Positions 1-5,386 of a DNA stretch of 5,481 nucleotides are shown piece after piece (the first letter of the stretch is position 1; each line of letters begins with the position of its first letter). Made by a program: the position numbers and the translations under genes. The notes beneath the pieces are model-generated. The model had not been told where the DNA came from. It did no database searches and saw only the letters and a program-made list of their open reading frames with translations. This stretch comes from an uncultured Bacteroidota bacterium (GTDB taxonomy: Bacteria > Bacteroidota > Bacteroidia > Chitinophagales > Chitinophagaceae): contig CAMLGP010000251.1 of the NCBI GenBank assembly GCA_946479535.1, positions 1 to 5,481 on the forward strand. The letters are read 5' to 3'.

Positions 1-363
1 GATACTGCTCTGGCTGTTATAAACCGGTTACACACAATAGGTGTAGATGAACAATCGCTGGCATCTGCCAGGAATTATGTAAAAGGCCAATTCCCTCCCC
101 GCTATGAGACCAGCGGACAACTGGCTGGATTATTGACGCAGATGTTTTGGTATAAACTGGACGAGTCCTATATCAATAATTTCCAGAAAAATGTTGACGG
201 ACTCACCGTTGCAAAAGCCAAAGAGATTATTGCCAAATATTTCCCGAAAGATAATTTACAGTTTGTACTGGTAGGGAAATCGGCAGATATTAAAAAGATC
301 GCGGAAAAGTATGGACCGGTAACGGAAGTTCAGATTGCGGAAGAACCGAAAAAGGCATTTTAA
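1..363 (+). CDS. M16-family peptidase-like protein, C-terminal part (5' end outside window)
   Basis: The reading frame is open from base 1 and gives 120 residues ending in TAA at 361-363. Residues 18-45 have the layout found near the end of M16 (pitrilysin/insulinase-type) domains: an acidic-Leu start, a Lys-Gly-x-Phe segment (KGQF, 28-31), then YETSGQLAGLL (35-45), equivalent to the family's 'F...xET...LA..L' helix. After this come a helix ending in TVAKAKEIIAKYF (residues about 69-81) and a closing beta strand, LQFVLVGKS. This is the usual end of an M16 C-terminal domain. M16 proteins are zinc peptidases or inactive partners, often in the envelope in Bacteroidota. The HxxEH zinc site would lie upstream, so activity and any signal peptide cannot be judged. 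rlmH begins 9 nt after the stop on the same strand, suggesting co-transcription. Family assignment is fairly good; the exact subfamily is unknown. Confidence 0.75.
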   Translation, partial: DTALAVINRLHTIGVDEQSLASARNYVKGQFPPRYETSGQLAGLLTQMFWYKLDESYINNFQKNVDGLTVAKAKEIIAKYFPKDNLQFVLVGKSADIKKIAEKYGPVTEVQIAEEPKKAF

Positions 364-372
364 AAAAACCAC

Positions 373-846
373 ATGAAACTCCAATTCTGGGCAATCGGAA
401 AAAATCATGAACCGTATATAAAAGCGGGTGTGGAAGATTTCACCAAACGCATCTCTAATTACTATAAGGTGGATTGGAATATCATTCCAGTTCCTAAAAA
501 CGCCGGTATGATGAGTGAAATGGACCTCAAGAAAAAGGAAGGTGAGCTGATCCTGGAATGGCTGGAAAAGGAAGACTACCTGGTTGCCCTGGATGAACAT
601 GGAAAACAGATGGGATCAGAAGGTCTTGCTGATTTTATTCAAAAGGTTGCCAACAGGAGTGTAAAGAAAATGGTGTTCGTAATTGGAGGAGCCTTTGGTT
701 TGGATGAGATCATTTTAAAAAGAGCGGATTTCAAATGGAGCCTTTCTGAACTCACCTTTCCACATCAGCTGGTAAGATTAATGCTGGCAGAACAGGTTTA
801 CCGGGCCTGCACTATCCTCAAGAATGAGAAATACCATCATAAATAA
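373..846 (+). CDS. rlmH: 23S rRNA (pseudouridine-1915-N3)-methyltransferase RlmH
   Basis: A 157-residue protein, the normal length for RlmH (about 155), the SPOUT-class enzyme that uses S-adenosylmethionine to methylate N3 of pseudouridine 1915 in helix 69 of 23S rRNA, acting as a homodimer on assembled 70S ribosomes. Visible features are LDEHGK (73-78), the SAM-binding knot loop IGGAFG (104-109), and the conserved C-terminal knot with SLSELTFPHQLVR (123-135), LAEQVYRA (138-145) and the terminal YHH (154-156) before the final Lys. The ATG at 373 is the first start after the upstream M16 stop, which is in the same frame 9 nt earlier. The leader is A-rich with no Shine-Dalgarno sequence, as usual in Bacteroidota. 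It probably shares a transcript with the M16 gene, and a 44-nt gap separates it from the rhomboid gene. Identification is secure. Confidence 0.96.
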   Translation: MKLQFWAIGKNHEPYIKAGVEDFTKRISNYYKVDWNIIPVPKNAGMMSEMDLKKKEGELILEWLEKEDYLVALDEHGKQMGSEGLADFIQKVANRSVKKMVFVIGGAFGLDEIILKRADFKWSLSELTFPHQLVRLMLAEQVYRACTILKNEKYHHK

Positions 847-850
847 GTGG

Positions 851-871
851 TAAGTTTACAACTTAAGTTTA
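851..871 (+). promoter_or_regulatory. Direct repeat TAAGTTTA x2, possible weak promoter before the rhomboid gene
   Basis: The 44-nt gap between rlmH and the rhomboid gene holds two exact copies of TAAGTTTA, at 851-858 and 864-871, 13 bp apart. A 10-bp palindrome AACTTAAGTT (860-869) overlaps the second copy. Each copy differs from the Bacteroidota -7 consensus TAnnTTTG only in its last base. No convincing -33 TTTG is placed correctly upstream, so this may be chance in AT-rich DNA. Confidence 0.25.
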
Positions 872-890
872 AATAATACACCTGCCAACC

Positions 891-1571
891 ATGCAATTAT
901 CGATTACCCTCGTCATCTGTATTATCACCGTACTTGTTTCAATAGGAGCTTTCAATAACCAAAGAATAATGGATGATCTTATATTTTATGGACCATCTAT
1001 TTCAGTGCGCAGACAATGGTACCGGATGTGGACCCATGGGCTGATCCATGCAGATGCAGCTCACCTGATCTTCAATATGATCGCACTGTATTCATTTGGA
1101 ACCGGATTGGAGAGGGCTTTTTCAAGTGATTGTGTATTCGGAAGCCTGGGAAAGGTTATGTATATAATATTGTATGTAACTGCTCTGGCTGCAGCCAGCC
1201 TGCCCGATCTTATGAAGCATAAAGACGATTATCATTTCCGCAGCCTTGGAGCTTCTGGTGCGGTATCAGCTATAATTTTTGCAAGTATTGTGATATTGCC
1301 CACTGTTGGGGTTGGCATCATTTTCATTCCGGGAATTAACATACCAGGATATCTTTTTGCCGTTCTGTATCTCGCTATATCCTATTACCTTGATAAAAGA
1401 GGAGGCGGCAATATCAATCATGGTGCGCATATGTGGGGTGCAGTTTATGGGCTGTTATTTACCATTGCATTTGTTACCGCAATGGGACATCTTAATCTGA
1501 TAGATAATTTTAAGGAACAACTGCAGGCATCGCGTCCGTTTATTCCGGTAGGATGCGGGGCTGATAACTAA
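891..1571 (+). CDS. Rhomboid-family intramembrane serine protease
   Basis: A 226-residue, very hydrophobic protein with about six membrane spans (roughly 3-20, 56-74, 86-104, 120-140, 150-167 and 179-198), the basic bacterial rhomboid fold without an added cytosolic domain. All active-site elements are present: the Trp-x-Arg segment of loop 1 (43-45), H53-x4-H58-x3-N62 matching the oxyanion residues of E. coli GlpG, the GASGA motif with nucleophile Ser122, and HGAHMWGA with catalytic His180. It should therefore be a working protease that cuts membrane proteins within or near their transmembrane segments; the substrate cannot be predicted. ATG 891 is the first start after an in-frame TAA at 870-872. 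A polar tail of about 28 residues follows the last span. The stop lies 3 nt from the stop of the opposing tilS gene, leaving no room for a terminator of its own. Family is secure; physiological role unknown. Confidence 0.93.
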   Translation: MQLSITLVICIITVLVSIGAFNNQRIMDDLIFYGPSISVRRQWYRMWTHGLIHADAAHLIFNMIALYSFGTGLERAFSSDCVFGSLGKVMYIILYVTALAAASLPDLMKHKDDYHFRSLGASGAVSAIIFASIVILPTVGVGIIFIPGINIPGYLFAVLYLAISYYLDKRGGGNINHGAHMWGAVYGLLFTIAFVTAMGHLNLIDNFKEQLQASRPFIPVGCGADN

Positions 1572-1574
1572 TAA

Positions 1575-2921
1575 CTATCGCCCATTGGTTAATGGCTTGA
1601 TACTTAGTTCAAGCACTTCTCTTGTCCGGTCAATTACCTTAAACCGTTCATCGATCCGCATGCCTACCACCCAAATGATTTTCTTATTCATTTCAATCAC
1701 CCACTGTTTTTCTTTTGCAGTTTTGGAAAGTTTTTGATCGATAAAGAAGCGGGAAAGCTTTTTCTTTTTCTTCATTCCAAGGGGATAGAAATAATCCCCC
1801 TGCTTCCATTTGCGTAAGAGTAAAGGAAACTGGATGCCTGATTTATCCAGACAGGCAAAAGCTGCATCACCTTTTATACTGAATTTTCCGATTGCAATAG
1901 TTTTCATTTCCAGATCTCCCTCTGCAAAATGAGTAACAGCATCCTTCTCCTCAATTACAATGGTCTCCGCTCCTGCATCCCGGGCCTGACTGATAATAAA
2001 CCAGTGCCGGTGCCTGATAATGCGATAAGACGAAGCTGGAGACTGAATATATTTGCCAGATACGCTATCAGCCAGCTTAATTACTTCTTCAACCTGCTTC
2101 TCGGAAAATCCATATTTGGAAATGATCTCATAAATAATGGCCTTATTCTTAAAAGCCAGTAATTGTTTGATAGGAATATGGATCTCTTTCCCGTTTGTGT
2201 AACAAAGCTTTTCAATTAATTTTCCTGTTGACAATTTATATAACTGTTCAATCTCCCTGAATCTTGCTATATTATCCTGCAAATTTGCTTTTACTTCAGG
2301 ATACACCTTTTCAATTAAAGGGATTATCTCATTCCGGAAAAGATTGCGAGTGTATTTGGACGACTGATTGGATGAATCCTCCACAAAGTTCAACTGATGC
2401 TGACTGGCGAAGGTGCGGATCTCTTCTTTTGAAATTCCCAGCAATGGCCTCCGGATATAGTCGGTTGTCTCCGGAATACCCGTCAATCCATGCAAACCAG
2501 TACCCCTGAAGAAGTTCATCATTGCGGTTTCCAGATTATCATCTGCGTGATGAGCCGTGAGCAGGTATTCAGCCTTATTCTCTTTTTTAATTAACTCTTC
2601 AAACCATTGATAACGCAATTCCCGCGCAGCCACCTGAATGGAGACTTTATTATTGGATGCATATTGTTCCGTATCGAAACGTTGAACCAGTACTTCCACC
2701 TTATATTTTTCACCCAGGGACCGTACAAATTTGTCATCCCTTTCACTCTCCTCTCCTCGTAACTGGAAATTACAATGGGCTATGATGAAAGAATAACCAG
2801 CCTGGTGGCATAATTCGCAAAGCACAACAGAATCGATCCCGCCACTTACGGCAATGAGCAACTTATCTTTTTGAGTAAAAAGATTTTTATTAGCAATAGT
2901 ATGTTGAAATGATTGCAGCAT
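1575..2921 (-). CDS. tilS: tRNA(Ile)-lysidine synthetase TilS
   Basis: A 448-residue protein, full length for the family. It ligates lysine to C34 of the CAU anticodon of tRNA-Ile2, using ATP, so that the tRNA reads AUA; this is essential in most bacteria. The N-terminal PP-loop ATPase domain (about 20-205) shows the signature SGGIDS (26-31), HCNFQLRGEES (49-59), TAHHADDNLET (122-132), GLTGIP (145-150), RRPLL (157-161), EDSSN (181-185) and TRNLFRNEIIP (191-201). The C-terminal TilS domain includes LLLRKWKQGDYFYPLGMK (367-384), a Lys-rich stretch with a conserved LSRFFID segment (389-395), and WVVGMRIDERFK (417-428). The start is 3 nt after the stop of the TPR gene, so the two are almost certainly co-transcribed and possibly translationally coupled. 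The TAG stop faces the rhomboid stop across 3 nt. Identification is secure. Confidence 0.97.
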   Translation of the reverse strand: MLQSFQHTIANKNLFTQKDKLLIAVSGGIDSVVLCELCHQAGYSFIIAHCNFQLRGEESERDDKFVRSLGEKYKVEVLVQRFDTEQYASNNKVSIQVAARELRYQWFEELIKKENKAEYLLTAHHADDNLETAMMNFFRGTGLHGLTGIPETTDYIRRPLLGISKEEIRTFASQHQLNFVEDSSNQSSKYTRNLFRNEIIPLIEKVYPEVKANLQDNIARFREIEQLYKLSTGKLIEKLCYTNGKEIHIPIKQLLAFKNKAIIYEIISKYGFSEKQVEEVIKLADSVSGKYIQSPASSYRIIRHRHWFIISQARDAGAETIVIEEKDAVTHFAEGDLEMKTIAIGKFSIKGDAAFACLDKSGIQFPLLLRKWKQGDYFYPLGMKKKKKLSRFFIDQKLSKTAKEKQWVIEMNKKIIWVVGMRIDERFKVIDRTREVLELSIKPLTNGR

Positions 2922-2924
2922 GTT

Positions 2925-3236
2925 TTACATTACCAGCTCTTCATAAGCTCCACGGAGTTCACCATAAGCATTTTTCTCACCGGCCTTTTTGGCTACTTCC
3001 ATACCGGTCTCATATATTTTAATCGCACCTTCAATTTCATTCTTCCTCTCCAGCAATTTACCCAGGTGATAATAACTACCCACATAGCCAGGATCAGCCG
3101 CCAGCACTGTCTCAAATAATTCTCTTGCCATTTCATCATTTCCAAGCTTGATATATTCCAGCGCCAGGGCATGCTTTAGAAAGCTATCCTCAGGGCTTTC
3201 AGTCAAAAACAGCTTCAATTTCTCAATACGATCCAT
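2925..3236 (-). CDS. Small tetratricopeptide-repeat protein upstream of tilS
   Basis: A 103-residue soluble protein with no signal peptide or membrane span. It consists of a short N-terminal helix (RIEKLKLFL, 3-11), two tetratricopeptide repeats (about 19-52, with A-x-EY-x-K-LG and ending in AADPGY; about 53-86, with YYHLGKLLE and AIKIYETGM), and a C-terminal helix rich in Glu and Ala that caps the array. TPRs bind partner proteins; the partner is not evident. From memory, similar proteins of about 100 residues beginning with an 'RIEKLK-FL...P-DSF-KHALALEY' pattern are common in Bacteroidota, but I know of no assigned function. The ATG at 3236 is preceded by A/T-rich DNA without a Shine-Dalgarno sequence. 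It is the first gene of a two-gene unit with tilS (3-nt gap), so tilS expression probably depends on this gene's promoter. Real gene: high confidence. Function: unknown. Confidence 0.88.
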   Translation of the reverse strand: MDRIEKLKLFLTESPEDSFLKHALALEYIKLGNDEMARELFETVLAADPGYVGSYYHLGKLLERKNEIEGAIKIYETGMEVAKKAGEKNAYGELRGAYEELVM

Positions 3237-3284
3237 ACCAGAAAAAAATTTCTTCTTTATGCCGGGAAATCAGCCGCCAACACT

Positions 3285-3292
3285 TACCTTTG
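3285..3292 (+). promoter_or_regulatory. Candidate -7 promoter element (TAccTTTG) for etfBA
   Basis: TACCTTTG matches the Bacteroidota sigma-ABfr -7 consensus TAnnTTTG exactly. It lies about 100 nt before the etfB ATG, in the right orientation. No good TTTG -33 box lies about 19-21 nt upstream, so only half of the promoter can be seen. If used, transcription would start near 3297-3301, inside the adjacent inverted repeat. The AT-rich DNA just before the TPR gene on the other strand shows no comparable exact match. Confidence 0.45.
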
Positions 3293-3316
3293 TGTTAGTT
3301 GTTTATGCAACTAACA
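3293..3316. promoter_or_regulatory. Perfect 9-bp inverted repeat, candidate operator between the TPR-tilS and etfBA units
   Basis: TGTTAGTTG (3293-3301) and CAACTAACA (3308-3316) are perfect reverse complements around the 6-nt spacer TTTATG. The repeat begins at the base after the TAccTTTG box, where a bound protein would block transcription start for etfB. The symmetry and spacing (TTG-N6-CAA core inside longer arms) resemble operators of dimeric winged-helix regulators such as the MarR family, but the regulator is not in the window and its identity is an inference. It could instead act as an RNA hairpin; it is not followed by a T-run, so it is not a terminator. Confidence 0.45.
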
Positions 3317-3389
3317 GTCGTCCAACTTGTGGACACAAAGAATGATAAGGCATTGTATTAGTTAACTCCTGGCATTCAATCTTTTTGTA

Positions 3390-4133
3390 ATGAAGATATT
3401 AGTTTGTATCAGTAAAACGCCGGATACAACGGCAAAAATAGCTTTCACAGATAACAACACGAAATTCGACAGCAACGGGGTTCAATGGATCATCAATCCC
3501 TATGATGAATGGTATGCCCTTGTACGTGCCATTGAACTGAAGGAAAAAGATGCTGCAACCGTTATTCACCTGGTAACTGTGGGTGCCGCAGATGCAGAAC
3601 CCATTATCCGTAAAGCGCTGGCATTGGGTGGTGATGAAGCATTCCGTGTTAATTCAGATAGTCACGATAGTTATTATATCGCTTCTCAGATTGCCAGTGT
3701 GGCTAAAAGCGGTGGATATGACCTGGTATTTACAGGTAAAGAAACTATCGATTATAATGGCTCCTCCATTGGAGGAATGGTAGCGGAGTTGCTGGATATG
3801 CCCTATGTTTCCCTCGCTACCAAATTTGAACTCAATGGCAATAAGGCCACTATCACCCGCGAAATTGAAGGTGGTGAAGAAACCAATGAGGTAGACCTGC
3901 CCATGGTGGTAAGTGCGCAGAAGGGAATGGCTGAACAGCGCATACCCAATATGCGTGGTATTATGGCCGCAAGAACCAAACCACTGAAAGTGGTTGAACC
4001 TGTTGCCACTGAATCTTTCACCAGTGTTACCAGTTTTGGATTGCCACCCGCAAAAGCAGGGGTAAAACTGGTACCTGCCGATAATGTGGAGGAACTGGTT
4101 CGTTTATTGAATGAAGAAGCCAAAGCAATCTGA
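3390..4133 (+). CDS. etfB: Electron transfer flavoprotein subunit beta
   Basis: A 247-residue protein of normal EtfB length, partner of EtfA in the soluble FAD-containing heterodimer that takes electrons from acyl-CoA and related dehydrogenases and delivers them to ETF:quinone oxidoreductase. Visible features are the N-terminal strand and loop MKILVCISKTPDT (1-13), INPYDEWYALVRA (35-47), a GADE-like ALGGDEA (78-84), the nucleotide-loop region DLVFTGKETIDYNGSSIGGM (111-130), REIEGGEE (157-164) and RIPNMRGIMAARTKPL (184-199), which is highly conserved in EtfB. The loop that reads D-x-x-NQT in mitochondrial-type AMP-binding EtfB is IDYNGSS here, a variant I associate with Bacteroidota. There is no Shine-Dalgarno sequence before ATG 3390. 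etfA follows after 42 nt without a hairpin, so the two form one operon. The leader carries a palindrome and a promoter-like box. Identification is secure. Confidence 0.96.
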   Translation: MKILVCISKTPDTTAKIAFTDNNTKFDSNGVQWIINPYDEWYALVRAIELKEKDAATVIHLVTVGAADAEPIIRKALALGGDEAFRVNSDSHDSYYIASQIASVAKSGGYDLVFTGKETIDYNGSSIGGMVAELLDMPYVSLATKFELNGNKATITREIEGGEETNEVDLPMVVSAQKGMAEQRIPNMRGIMAARTKPLKVVEPVATESFTSVTSFGLPPAKAGVKLVPADNVEELVRLLNEEAKAI

Positions 4134-4175
4134 TCCCTTTACACTAAATCTTTAATCTTTCAACGTTTTTCCGAT

Positions 4176-5141
4176 ATGTCTGTTCTGATTTTTATTGATA
4201 CTGCCGAAGGTCATGTGAAAAAAGCATCACTGGAAGCAATGAGCTATGGCGCTAAAATAGCTGAGCAATTGGGTACTACTGCTGAAGGTGTTGTATTGGG
4301 AAATGTTACTGAAGATCTGGCTGCACTGGGCAAATATGGCGTTAAGAAAATTCACCAGGTAAAGGCTGAAGCATTAAATCACCTGGATGCACAGGTTTAT
4401 ACCAAAGTGATTGCACAGGTGGCAGAACAGATCAGTGCTACTGTAATTGTATTCTCCAATAATGTAGACGGCAAGGCTATCGCTCCACGTTTATCCGTGA
4501 GATTGAAAGCAGGTCTGGTATCCGGTGCTGTTGCATTACCCGATACATCCAGCGGATTTGTAGTAAGAAAAAATGTTTTTTCAGGAAAGGCTTTTGCCAA
4601 CATTGCAGTGAGTACACCCGTAAAGATCATTGCATTAAATCCCAATGCATACCAGGTAGTGGAAAGTGGAGGAACTGCAGAAGTAGTAGCCTCATCCGTA
4701 ACAGTTGATGCACCTAAAGTAAAAGTAACCGGAGTATCCAAAGCAAGTGGTGAAGTGCCGCTGACTGAAGCGGAAATTGTAGTGAGTGCAGGCAGAGGAT
4801 TGAAAGGTCCGGAGAATTGGGGTATGGTGGAAGAACTGGCAAAAGTTTTACATGCTGCTACAGCCTGCAGCCGCCCTGTGGCAGACGCACACTGGCGTCC
4901 ACATAATGAACACGTGGGTCAGACAGGGATCGCAATCGCACCTAATTTATATATCGCAATAGGCATCTCGGGTGCCATACAACATTTGGCCGGTGTTAAC
5001 AGAAGCAAGGTAATAGTAGTGATCAATAAAGATCCCGAAGCACCTTTCTTTAAAGCGGCAGATTACGGAATTGTGGGTGATGCATTTGAAGTAGTACCCA
5101 AATTCACAGCTGCCATAAAGAAATTGAAAGGACTGGCCTGA
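4176..5141 (+). CDS. etfA: Electron transfer flavoprotein subunit alpha
   Basis: A 321-residue protein, standard EtfA length, with no added N-terminal ferredoxin domain. The N-terminal alpha/beta domain (about 1-185) pairs with EtfB. The C-terminal FAD domain (about 198-321) shows VVSAGRGLKGPENW (202-215), the SRPVADAHW segment with Arg233 next to the flavin (232-240), VGQTG (247-251), LYIAIGISGAIQHLAGV (258-274, with His270 of the SGAIQH flavin motif), VINKDPEAPFF (282-292) and DYGIVGDAFEVVP (296-308). The PROSITE-style EtfA signature is matched except that the Ala before the final Ile-Asn is Val (282). FAD binding looks intact. The simple two-gene layout, with no linked bifurcation partners in view, suggests a conventional respiratory ETF rather than a bifurcating Fix/Bcd type, though this is an inference. 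A strong hairpin terminator lies 28 nt after the stop. Confidence 0.97.
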   Translation: MSVLIFIDTAEGHVKKASLEAMSYGAKIAEQLGTTAEGVVLGNVTEDLAALGKYGVKKIHQVKAEALNHLDAQVYTKVIAQVAEQISATVIVFSNNVDGKAIAPRLSVRLKAGLVSGAVALPDTSSGFVVRKNVFSGKAFANIAVSTPVKIIALNPNAYQVVESGGTAEVVASSVTVDAPKVKVTGVSKASGEVPLTEAEIVVSAGRGLKGPENWGMVEELAKVLHAATACSRPVADAHWRPHNEHVGQTGIAIAPNLYIAIGISGAIQHLAGVNRSKVIVVINKDPEAPFFKAADYGIVGDAFEVVPKFTAAIKKLKGLA

Positions 5142-5169
5142 TCACTGATCGTTTCACATGAGAAATCCA

Positions 5170-5215
5170 GAGCCGGGGTCCCGATAACTATCGGGATTCC
5201 CGGCTCCTTCGTTTT
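5170..5215 (+). terminator. Rho-independent terminator of the etfBA operon
   Basis: The left arm 5170-5185 (starting GAGCCGGGG) pairs with the right arm 5190-5206 (ending CCCGGCTC), with a single bulged T at 5197/5198 and a 4-nt loop AACT. The long GC-rich stem is followed by CTTCGTTTT (5207-5215), a moderate T-run. It stands 28 nt after the etfA stop and is clearly oriented for the plus strand, since the opposite side lacks a comparable T-run. The inner part of the stem is one copy of a palindromic element repeated at 5289-5309. Confidence 0.88.
5177..5197 (-). repeat. Palindromic element, copy 1 (embedded in the etfA terminator)
   Basis: Read on the minus strand, these 21 bases match 5289-5309 on the plus strand at 18 of 21 positions. 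The core is CCGATAGTTATCGG here and CCGATAGTTTTCGG in the other copy. In this copy the palindrome is complete: six inner pairs flanked by T-A. Confidence 0.55.
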
Positions 5216-5220
5216 AGGTA

Positions 5221-5244
5221 TTCGATAATTTTTTGGATATCGAA
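5221..5244. repeat. Short inverted repeat TTCGATA/TATCGAA
   Basis: TTCGATA (5221-5227) and TATCGAA (5238-5244) are perfect 7-bp complements around a 10-nt T-rich loop, just after the etfA terminator. It could be a weak secondary hairpin; no function can be assigned. Confidence 0.4.
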
Positions 5245-5264
5245 CTTTTGTGGCTCTTTGTGGC
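5245..5264. repeat. Two-unit 10-bp tandem repeat with TTTGTGGC core
   Basis: CTTTTGTGGC (5245-5254) is followed directly by TCTTTGTGGC (5255-5264); the two units share TTTGTGGC exactly. Tandem ~10-bp 'CTTTGTGGC'-like strings are something I recall from intergenic DNA of Bacteroidota, but that is memory, not a search. Confidence 0.5.
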
Positions 5265-5288
5265 CATCTTAAATTAAAATGAATTTCC

Positions 5289-5309
5289 ATACCGATAGTT
5301 TTCGGTACC
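5289..5309 (+). repeat. Palindromic element, copy 2
   Basis: This is the plus-strand copy of the element in the etfA terminator (18 of 21 identical in inverted orientation). It forms a 6-bp stem TACCGA (5290-5295) / TCGGTA (5302-5307) around a 6-nt loop. One outer pair that is C-G in the other copy is A-T here, so the change is compensated and the stem is kept. It has no T-run and is not a terminator by itself. Confidence 0.55.
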
Positions 5310-5315
5310 AAAAGT

Positions 5316-5362
5316 CTAGTAGCTAGCGGCTAATGGCTAGTAGCTTCAGGTTCCTGCTAATG
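5316..5362. repeat. CTAG-rich imperfect direct repeat
   Basis: CTAGTAGCT occurs at 5316-5324 and 5337-5345, exactly 21 bp apart. Each copy is followed by GCTAATG (5329-5335 and 5356-5362), so the stretch is a two-unit repeat with a 6-nt length difference between units. CTAG occurs three times in 25 bp. Part can also fold (CTAGC 5323-5327 with GCTAG 5336-5340). Confidence 0.5.
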
Positions 5363-5367
5363 ACCAT

Positions 5368-5386
5368 CCTTAACCATCAGTTAAGG
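5368..5386. repeat. Perfect 7-bp hairpin CCTTAAC/GTTAAGG
   Basis: CCTTAAC (5368-5374) pairs with GTTAAGG (5380-5386) around a 5-nt loop CATCA. The nearest T-run (5424-5430) is 38 nt further on, too far for a terminator. It could be a leader hairpin of the next gene or another palindrome of the spacer. Confidence 0.4.

Noticed and set aside
256..600. 114-codon minus-strand frame over the M16/rlmH junction
   Set aside because: It lies antisense to two well-supported genes, has no family resemblance, and its protein is Phe-rich as expected for the complement of Lys/Glu codons.
1306..1500. 64-codon plus-strand frame inside the rhomboid gene
   Set aside because: It overlaps, in another frame, the rhomboid coding region that carries the catalytic His segment.
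1582..1613. Small hairpins CCATT/AATGG and CTTGA/TCAAG at the tilS 3' end, considered as a terminator
   Set aside because: The stems are only 5 bp, lie within tilS coding sequence and have no T-run on either strand.
3148..3345. 65-codon plus-strand frame across the TPR gene start and the divergent spacer
   Set aside because: It is antisense to the TPR coding region and passes through the palindrome; composition is not protein-like.
3803..4123. 106-codon minus-strand frame inside etfB
   Set aside because: It is fully antisense to conserved EtfB coding sequence; its Ser/Thr-rich low-complexity product is typical of a shadow frame.
4397..4741. 114-codon minus-strand frame inside etfA
   Set aside because: It is antisense to the intact etfA gene, with no recognisable motif or independent start signals.
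5063..5311. 82-codon minus-strand frame spanning the etfA end, terminator and spacer
   Set aside because: It runs through the terminator hairpin and the palindromic repeat and has no recognisable protein features.
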